11,208 bases of DNA from CAYMST01 sp964393115 (GTDB taxonomy: Bacteria > Bacteroidota > Bacteroidia > Cytophagales > Cyclobacteriaceae). The notes beneath the pieces are model-generated. The model ran no database searches. It saw nothing but the letters and a program-made list of their open reading frames with translations, and was not told the DNA's origin. The stretch is taken from positions 1 to 11,208 of the forward strand of contig CAYMST010000162.1 in assembly GCA_964393115.1 (NCBI GenBank). The letters run 5' to 3'. The number at the start of each line of letters is the position of its first letter. Positions within the stretch are counted from its first letter, which is position 1. A program made the position numbers and the translations under genes. Shown here in pieces: positions 6,881 to 11,208 of the stretch.

Positions 6881-7218
6881 AATGCGTGTGATTGAAGTTT
6901 TGTGTGTTTTTGATTGTTCTATTAAGGAAATATAATACAAGATTTATTGCTTGTGAAGCATCAAATCATCTTTATTTCCAGTGGCGAGCTTTTACGAACA
7001 AAGTAATTAACGAATCCAGTTCACAAAGACTTTAATTTCACCTTGCCAGTGTTAGGTGTTGGTTAGATGACCGAGCACTAGGAAGTCAATATCTACAGAT
7101 TCAGAAAACAGTCTATTGGCCTATTTAAAAGGTTCACCAATTTATCCCCAAATAGGGGCAAAAAAGCATTAAAATCCTAGAAGCTGTTCATGAATAAGGG
7201 TAAAGTTGAAGATTAAAT
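6881..7218. other. Intergenic region between glycosyltransferase and FAN1 genes
   Basis: 338 bp without a recognisable gene. It must contain the FAN1 3' end signal and the glycosyltransferase promoter. Small inverted repeats are present: CACCT/AGGTG around 7041-7060, and CCCC/GGGG with a 5-nt loop (7146-7149/7155-7158) not followed by a T run in the minus direction. A TATATTTC element, one mismatch from TAnnTTTG, lies on the minus strand about 50 bp before ATG 6880. Nothing is convincing enough for a firm promoter or terminator call. Confidence 0.35.
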
Positions 7219-8874
7219 TTATTTGAATCGAATTTTTAGAATTTTTGCATTTATTCCATTTTGATTCATGAAGTCTATCCAAAATAGTTGTTGTGCACTT
7301 AACGTATCTGTGGGCGACTTAACTTCTACGAAAGCGTACTCATCTTCAGTCCAGGCAAAGACATCAGGGAAACCTGCCCGATTCGATTTGTAGTTTTTGA
7401 ACATTTCAACAATGACTTTTTGAACCTGATAAACGCCAACTAAACGAATAAGGGGCTCAAGAACCGGTACCATATTTTCATGCCAGCTAAAGTATTTATT
7501 CATGACACCATACTTTTCTTGATGGGTGAATTTGATCTTGTTAATAAATGAGTCCGCCTCTTGGTGGAGAGTTATTTTTTCTGATATGGCCGCTTCTCTG
7601 GCTAAATAGTATTCCGCTGGATCTTGTGTTCTAGACCCTCTTTGTAGTGGGTTGTGAATTCCTCCATACTGCGGGTCAAAGAGTTCTTCCCAAAAGAATA
7701 ATCCATGAATGGCTTTCCAAGGCCAGTTTTCCGCATGGATAGCCTGCCAACCTTGGTCCAGAAAATAGTCTACGACACCTTCCTCAACATCCCATCGATA
7801 GTTCTTGTTTAGCACCAACTCCTCGCTGGATTTCAGCTTTAGCGTAGTTTGCTTCAAGGATTTCGATTCAATTTTATTGAGTAAGTCATTTGCTTTATGC
7901 CAGTGCCCGGGGCTCAAGGGCGCGTCTATTATGGATTTGGCTAATTCAATGGCGGCTTCCACTTGATTGGTTTTTTGAAGCAGTTTTAGCCTTCGCATAC
8001 TTGTTTTTTCACTTTCGGAACAAGCATACACCTGAAGTGCTAAGTCTGTAAAGTCCTCTTTTTCAAGCCAATTTCCAAGTTTGTAAACTATCTTATGATG
8101 AATTTTAGCCGCTTTTTCTGTTTTATGTGCTGCATAATGCTTTTCAAACCAATTTGAATAAATGAAATCAGGCTCAAACCATATGGAAAGTATTTTGAAG
8201 TCCTGATACAGGTTTTTCATTCTGATGTAATCATCGATCTCCAGTCGATCCGTAAAAAAAGGAGTGAAGGCTGTTTCTTCATCATGTTCAAATTTGACCC
8301 TTCCGATATCTCGGATGACAAATTGTGTCATATCGCCATACTCATGACCAAAGAATAACAGCTTAAACGTATCTTTGATCGCACCTTTTTTTTCGATTAT
8401 AACAGGCTCAAGGGCACATAATGAGTCAGCTATTTCGGTTATCGGTGTTTGCAAGAGCACCTGACTGATGACCTCATCTTTTTTGAGCTTCTTATCTATG
8501 TTGAGTTCTTGGAAAGCCTTCAAAAACTCCGATTTGACGTAGCAATTAAGAAAGGAGGGAAGTGTGAACTCGTCAGGATCATATTGACCGGACAGAAAAC
8601 CTTTGGCTACTAATTCATTTTTCGCACCATCAAGATCGTCAATTTCTGCATAGTTAAGTTTCGAGACACGAAAGAAATCACCTTTTCTATTCGCAATACG
8701 GACGTATAGACACTGTGCATCAGGACTTAAGGAGCGAAATGTAATAAGGTAATCTCTTTCCTCCTTCTCCAAGAGCGTATGGTACTGCTCTTCCACAAAG
8801 TCTAATAGAAATTTGAAGTTGTCTAAGTAGTACTTAGGGGGTAGAATTAATTCATCTTTTTCGTTAGATGTCAT
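7219..8874 (-). CDS. fan1: FAN1-like VRR-NUC nuclease (interstrand crosslink repair)
   Basis: A 551-residue protein matching the length and layout of bacterial FAN1 enzymes. Residues about 15-110 form an N-terminal helical domain, 115-140 a SAP-like DNA-binding helix pair (FLKAFQELNIDKKLKKDEV), 250-345 a helical TPR-like region, and 365-551 the VRR-NUC nuclease. Catalytic residues are all present: E382 in GWQAIHAEN, D504 in GFPD, and E517/K519 in FVEVKSP, followed by DTLSAQQLFWID, the family's PD-(D/E)XK core. By family knowledge FAN1 is a structure-specific 5' flap endonuclease and 5'-3' exonuclease that unhooks DNA interstrand crosslinks. The start is fixed by TGA directly before ATG 8874. 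It is a single-gene unit, divergent from a J-domain gene. I see no truncation or missing catalytic residue. Confidence 0.93.
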   Translation of the reverse strand: MTSNEKDELILPPKYYLDNFKFLLDFVEEQYHTLLEKEERDYLITFRSLSPDAQCLYVRIANRKGDFFRVSKLNYAEIDDLDGAKNELVAKGFLSGQYDPDEFTLPSFLNCYVKSEFLKAFQELNIDKKLKKDEVISQVLLQTPITEIADSLCALEPVIIEKKGAIKDTFKLLFFGHEYGDMTQFVIRDIGRVKFEHDEETAFTPFFTDRLEIDDYIRMKNLYQDFKILSIWFEPDFIYSNWFEKHYAAHKTEKAAKIHHKIVYKLGNWLEKEDFTDLALQVYACSESEKTSMRRLKLLQKTNQVEAAIELAKSIIDAPLSPGHWHKANDLLNKIESKSLKQTTLKLKSSEELVLNKNYRWDVEEGVVDYFLDQGWQAIHAENWPWKAIHGLFFWEELFDPQYGGIHNPLQRGSRTQDPAEYYLAREAAISEKITLHQEADSFINKIKFTHQEKYGVMNKYFSWHENMVPVLEPLIRLVGVYQVQKVIVEMFKNYKSNRAGFPDVFAWTEDEYAFVEVKSPTDTLSAQQLFWIDFMNQNGINAKILKIRFK

Positions 8875-9107
8875 TCAGAAAATTCATATTTTCATCACAC
8901 TATTTCATTGAAAGCGCGTTCTTATAAAAAGTCAGCTAAACCGAAGATTTGCCTGACATTTAAAAATGAACAAACGTTTAACGCTCAATACAAAATTAAT
9001 GAACCTATGAGTTTTTGGTCACGATTCGCATTCAGCTTAGACATAATAAATATATTTCATGAGCCTGAGTTTATAATACTTGTGTAAAATTCCTGATTAT
9101 AAGTGAC
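8875..9107. promoter_or_regulatory. Divergent promoter region, fan1 and J-domain gene
   Basis: This 233-bp AT-rich gap should contain both promoters. On the plus strand TATATTTC (9051-9058, one mismatch to TAnnTTTG) and TATAAT (9072-9077) are candidates for the J-domain gene. An 8-bp perfect palindrome AAACGTTT lies at 8972-8979. No site is strong enough to be assigned to fan1. Confidence 0.3.
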
Positions 9108-10280
9108 TTGAAAACATATTATCAAATACTTGAAGTACATGTAAAAGCCAGCCAGCAGGAAATAAAATGGGCATTCAAGAAACTGGCTGTTCAGCATCAC
9201 CCTGATAAGAACCCTGATAGTCCGGAAGCTGAAGAATTATTTAAACAAATCAATGAAGCCTATCAAGTCCTATCGGACCCATATAGCAGAGCGAGATACG
9301 ACTTGAGTCTTACTATCCAAGTATCAAATGCTGTTAAGCAGACCGAAAGATCACGACCGCCATATGCTTATCATAAGTATAGACGCAAACCCATTCTTTG
9401 GGAACAAGTCAAAAGCAAAGAAAATCTTCGAAATACGTTATATGCCTTTTTATTCACCGTGGGAATCGGTTGTCTTGTTTTTGGTGTATTCGAGGGGAGA
9501 AATACCTATTACCGTTGGAAACATAGGCGATATTTGGAAGAAAGGTATTTAGTATATCAACAAGCAGTTGTGTTGAAAGAGTCTGGAAATGTTTATGCCA
9601 GTCTGGTCAAGATTAACGAGTTGGGATCGCTGGATTACACTTATGAAGCTGAGATCGAAAATTTCAAGGAAAACTTGTTAAGTTTTATATTTAGACAGGC
9701 CAATAGTCAGTTGAAAGCCGGGAACTATCAGGAAGCTTTGGAAAACTACCGGTTGCTTAAGTCGCACGGCATCTCATACTCTATTATCTACAACCGAAAC
9801 CTTGCCAATTGTTTTTGGGGCTTAGAGCTCTATGATTCAGCGTTATTGGTGTATGATCAGTTGAAGGACTACCAATTGGAGCGACCAGATGCATACTTAA
9901 AATCAGCCATTGTCTACCAGCAAAAAGGGGAGAAGAAAAAGGCTTTGGAGTCCCTTGAGCTAGCCAATAAGGCCTGCATTCAGGAATACAAGGATTTCTT
10001 TGGTAATGCTTATGTATTGATGATTAGCGCCAAGAATATTCCTGTGAGGCATTATTCAATTTATACACAATCAGCTCGATTGCATTTAGCCTTACATAAT
10101 TATGAAAAAGCCTCAAAAGCGGCTAGCTGGTTGATGGCCACTTGGAAAGATAGTCTGGTTAATTACGAAACCTATGCTCTTGCCAATTATGAAATGGGGA
10201 ATTATAAAGAAGCTTGTTCCACAAAGAAGTGGCTTGAGAATAAGGATTGGATAGTGGCCCAAGAGTTTGCATGTAAGTAG
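9108..10280 (+). CDS. Membrane-anchored J-domain protein with TPR repeats
   Basis: A 390-residue protein. Residues 1-66 are a J domain with the invariant HPD (31-33) and the usual ending FKQINEAYQVLSD, so it should stimulate DnaK ATPase and hand substrates to it. A basic, Pro/Tyr-rich linker (80-105) leads to a single transmembrane segment (about 109-129, LYAFLFTVGIGCLVFGVFEG). Residues 140-390 are helical with TPR-like repeats, e.g. around 198-218, 232-252, 263-285 and 351-375. There is no Gly/Phe region or zinc domain, so it is a type III J protein, not DnaJ itself. The start codon is TTG: the J domain begins at that codon, and no ATG or GTG lies between it and the in-frame stop at 9066. 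Client and partner are unknown. It stands between fan1 and proC. Confidence 0.87.
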   Translation: MKTYYQILEVHVKASQQEIKWAFKKLAVQHHPDKNPDSPEAEELFKQINEAYQVLSDPYSRARYDLSLTIQVSNAVKQTERSRPPYAYHKYRRKPILWEQVKSKENLRNTLYAFLFTVGIGCLVFGVFEGRNTYYRWKHRRYLEERYLVYQQAVVLKESGNVYASLVKINELGSLDYTYEAEIENFKENLLSFIFRQANSQLKAGNYQEALENYRLLKSHGISYSIIYNRNLANCFWGLELYDSALLVYDQLKDYQLERPDAYLKSAIVYQQKGEKKKALESLELANKACIQEYKDFFGNAYVLMISAKNIPVRHYSIYTQSARLHLALHNYEKASKAASWLMATWKDSLVNYETYALANYEMGNYKEACSTKKWLENKDWIVAQEFACK

Positions 10281-10301
10281 CCTCTACTTTAGACGCTTTG
10301 T

Positions 10302-10322
10302 CCTCAGCCATTGTCAATGAGG
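10302..10322 (+). repeat. Imperfect stem after the J-domain gene
   Basis: CCTCA (10302-10306) and TGAGG (10318-10322) can pair, with CATTG-T-CAATG inside. It lies 21 bp after the J-domain stop and just before the proC promoter. No T run follows, so any terminator role is weak. Confidence 0.25.
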
Positions 10323-10341
10323 CTTGTTTGATCTAATTTCG
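10311..10341 (+). promoter_or_regulatory. Candidate proC promoter
   Basis: TTG (10311-10313), a 20-bp spacer, then TAATTTCG (10334-10341), one mismatch from the Bacteroidota -7 element TAnnTTTG. The predicted transcript would begin about 14 nt before ATG 10361. This is the best-spaced promoter candidate in the window, and it shares the TAnnTTCG form with the elements between the two antiporter genes. Confidence 0.45.
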
Positions 10342-10360
10342 ATGCAAAATTGAAGAGATC

Positions 10361-11146
10361 ATGCAGGAGAGAATATTGATAGTCGGGGGTGGCAATATGG
10401 GGTCGGCGATTGCTGAAGGTCTAATGGCCAGTGGAAAGATGGAGAAAGGCCGATTGACGGTTTGTGATTTGGATATCAGTAAAATAAGCTATCTAGAAGA
10501 TCAAGGTGTTCTTTTGTCGCAAAATGTGAATGAGGCTGTTGCCCAAAATGATCTTATTATTCTTGCCGTTAAGCCATGGCATTTGGAAACCTTGTTACAA
10601 TCTACAGGGCAAAGTTTTAAACCCGGACAAACCATTATCTCCGTGGTAACCGGAAAATCTATTGCATTGATGCGACAATATGTGCCGGCAGAAGTGAATG
10701 TTTTTCGTGCTATGCCAAATACCGCCATTTCCGTTCGTGAATCCATAACGGCCATTGCTACGGATGGTGATAATGCAGTAGTAAGCGATAAGGTGTTCAA
10801 TATTTTTGATCAATTAGGAGAAACCATTGCTGTTGGGGAAGGTTCAATGAACGCAGTCACTGTGTTAGGAGGAAGTGGAACAGCGTTTGTGATGAGAATG
10901 CTTAGGGCTTGTACTTTAGCCGGTATTGAAATGGGTTTAACGGCTAGTGATTCCAAAAAAATTGCTAATCAGGTCATTAAAGGAGCCGCCTGTTTAATGG
11001 ACGAAAGACAAACAAACCCAGAGGATGAAATCGACAAAGTGTCTACTCCAGGCGGTGTAACTATCACTGCTTTGAACGAAATGGAACATAACGGCTTTTC
11101 TTCGTCGATAATTAAAGGCATCTTAGCTGGGAAAAACAAAATTTAG
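10361..11146 (+). CDS. proC: Pyrroline-5-carboxylate reductase
   Basis: A 261-residue cytoplasmic enzyme catalysing the last step of proline synthesis, NAD(P)H-dependent reduction of 1-pyrroline-5-carboxylate. The N-terminal Rossmann domain shows GGGNMG (9-14) and AVKP (69-72). RAMPNT (116-121) marks the domain junction, and the C-terminal dimerisation and substrate domain has LGGSGTAF (169-176) and the P5CR signature DEIDKVSTPGGVTITALNEME (222-242). The usual GSGPAY is GSGTAF here, a mild variation. Length is slightly short but normal. The start is the first ATG after the in-frame TAA at 10334, and no earlier ATG is available. It appears to have its own promoter and no proline-pathway neighbour in the window. 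Confidence 0.95.
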   Translation: MQERILIVGGGNMGSAIAEGLMASGKMEKGRLTVCDLDISKISYLEDQGVLLSQNVNEAVAQNDLIILAVKPWHLETLLQSTGQSFKPGQTIISVVTGKSIALMRQYVPAEVNVFRAMPNTAISVRESITAIATDGDNAVVSDKVFNIFDQLGETIAVGEGSMNAVTVLGGSGTAFVMRMLRACTLAGIEMGLTASDSKKIANQVIKGAACLMDERQTNPEDEIDKVSTPGGVTITALNEMEHNGFSSSIIKGILAGKNKI

Positions 11147-11147
11147 C

Positions 11148-11176
11148 TGTACGTTAAGTACAAATTACTATATTTA
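11148..11176 (+). promoter_or_regulatory. Palindrome and -7-like element before the last gene
   Basis: TGTAC-GTTAA-GTACA (11148-11162) is a perfect 5-bp inverted repeat directly after the proC stop. TATATTTA (11169-11176) matches TAnnTTTG at 7 of 8 positions and lies 20 bp before the next ATG. The palindrome could be an operator or a weak stem; no T run follows it. Confidence 0.28.
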
Positions 11177-11196
11177 GGTGCATAATAACATAAAAC

Positions 11197-11208
11197 ATGA
11201 AGAAGACA
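11197..11208 (+). CDS. Start of a further gene (4 codons, MKKT)
   Basis: ATG 11197 begins MKKT and runs off the right edge. A lysine-rich N-terminus of this kind often begins a signal peptide, but four residues are too few to identify the product. The spacing after the candidate -7 element supports a genuine start. Confidence 0.4.

Noticed and set aside
6881..6940. Upstream start for the glycosyltransferase
   Set aside because: The 20 added residues are not part of the GT-B fold, and the DNA looks like untranslated leader.
7146..7158. CCCC/GGGG stem as fan1 terminator
   Set aside because: The stem is only 4 bp and no T run follows in the direction of transcription.
1..11208. CRISPR arrays, tRNA/rRNA genes, insertion sequences, toxin-antitoxin or defence systems
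   Set aside because: No regularly spaced repeats, cloverleaf-like sequences, transposase frames or recognisable defence proteins were seen on either strand.

Overview
The window looks like ordinary chromosomal DNA from a Bacteroidota bacterium, most likely a marine Cytophagales-type organism. The grounds are an AT-rich base composition, the lack of Shine-Dalgarno sequences before most starts, candidate promoters resembling the Bacteroidota -7 element TAnnTTTG, two unrelated Na+/H+ antiporters side by side, and protein families typical of that group. The lineage is an inference from gene content; no rRNA or tRNA gene is present to confirm it.

Layout. Positions 1-1158 (minus) hold the first 386 codons of an NhaD-type Na+/H+ antiporter whose 3' end lies outside the window. 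A 168-bp divergent promoter region separates it from a plus-strand cluster of three tightly packed genes: an NhaC-family antiporter (1327-2793), a DEDDy 3'-5' exonuclease whose start overlaps the nhaC end by 8 bp (2786-3370), and an M42 metallo-aminopeptidase (3375-4418). A stem followed by T6 (4504-4541) ends this unit and lies inside the 3' end of a convergent small regulator: an XRE-type HTH protein with a long C-terminal coiled coil (4526-4966, minus). Upstream of the regulator are two near-identical 19-bp dyad sites that also contain perfect TAnnTTTG motifs. About 500 bp of unexplained non-coding DNA follow, with several small hairpins and two tiny overlapping reading frames.

The second half carries a GT4 glycosyltransferase (5570-6880, minus), a 338-bp gap, a complete FAN1/VRR-NUC DNA-repair nuclease (7219-8874, minus), and divergently from it a membrane-anchored J-domain/TPR protein that starts with TTG (9108-10280, plus). 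These are followed by proC (10361-11146, plus) and the first four codons of a further gene (11197).

Functionally the left part is sodium and pH homeostasis with two housekeeping hydrolases co-transcribed. The right part is a set of individually transcribed genes for glycan synthesis, crosslink repair, chaperone recruitment and proline synthesis, with no evident shared pathway. I see no CRISPR array, prophage, insertion sequence or defence island. The observations most worth follow-up are the coiled-coil regulator with its tandem dyads, the topology of the J-domain/TPR protein, and the structured non-coding stretch at about 5090-5569.
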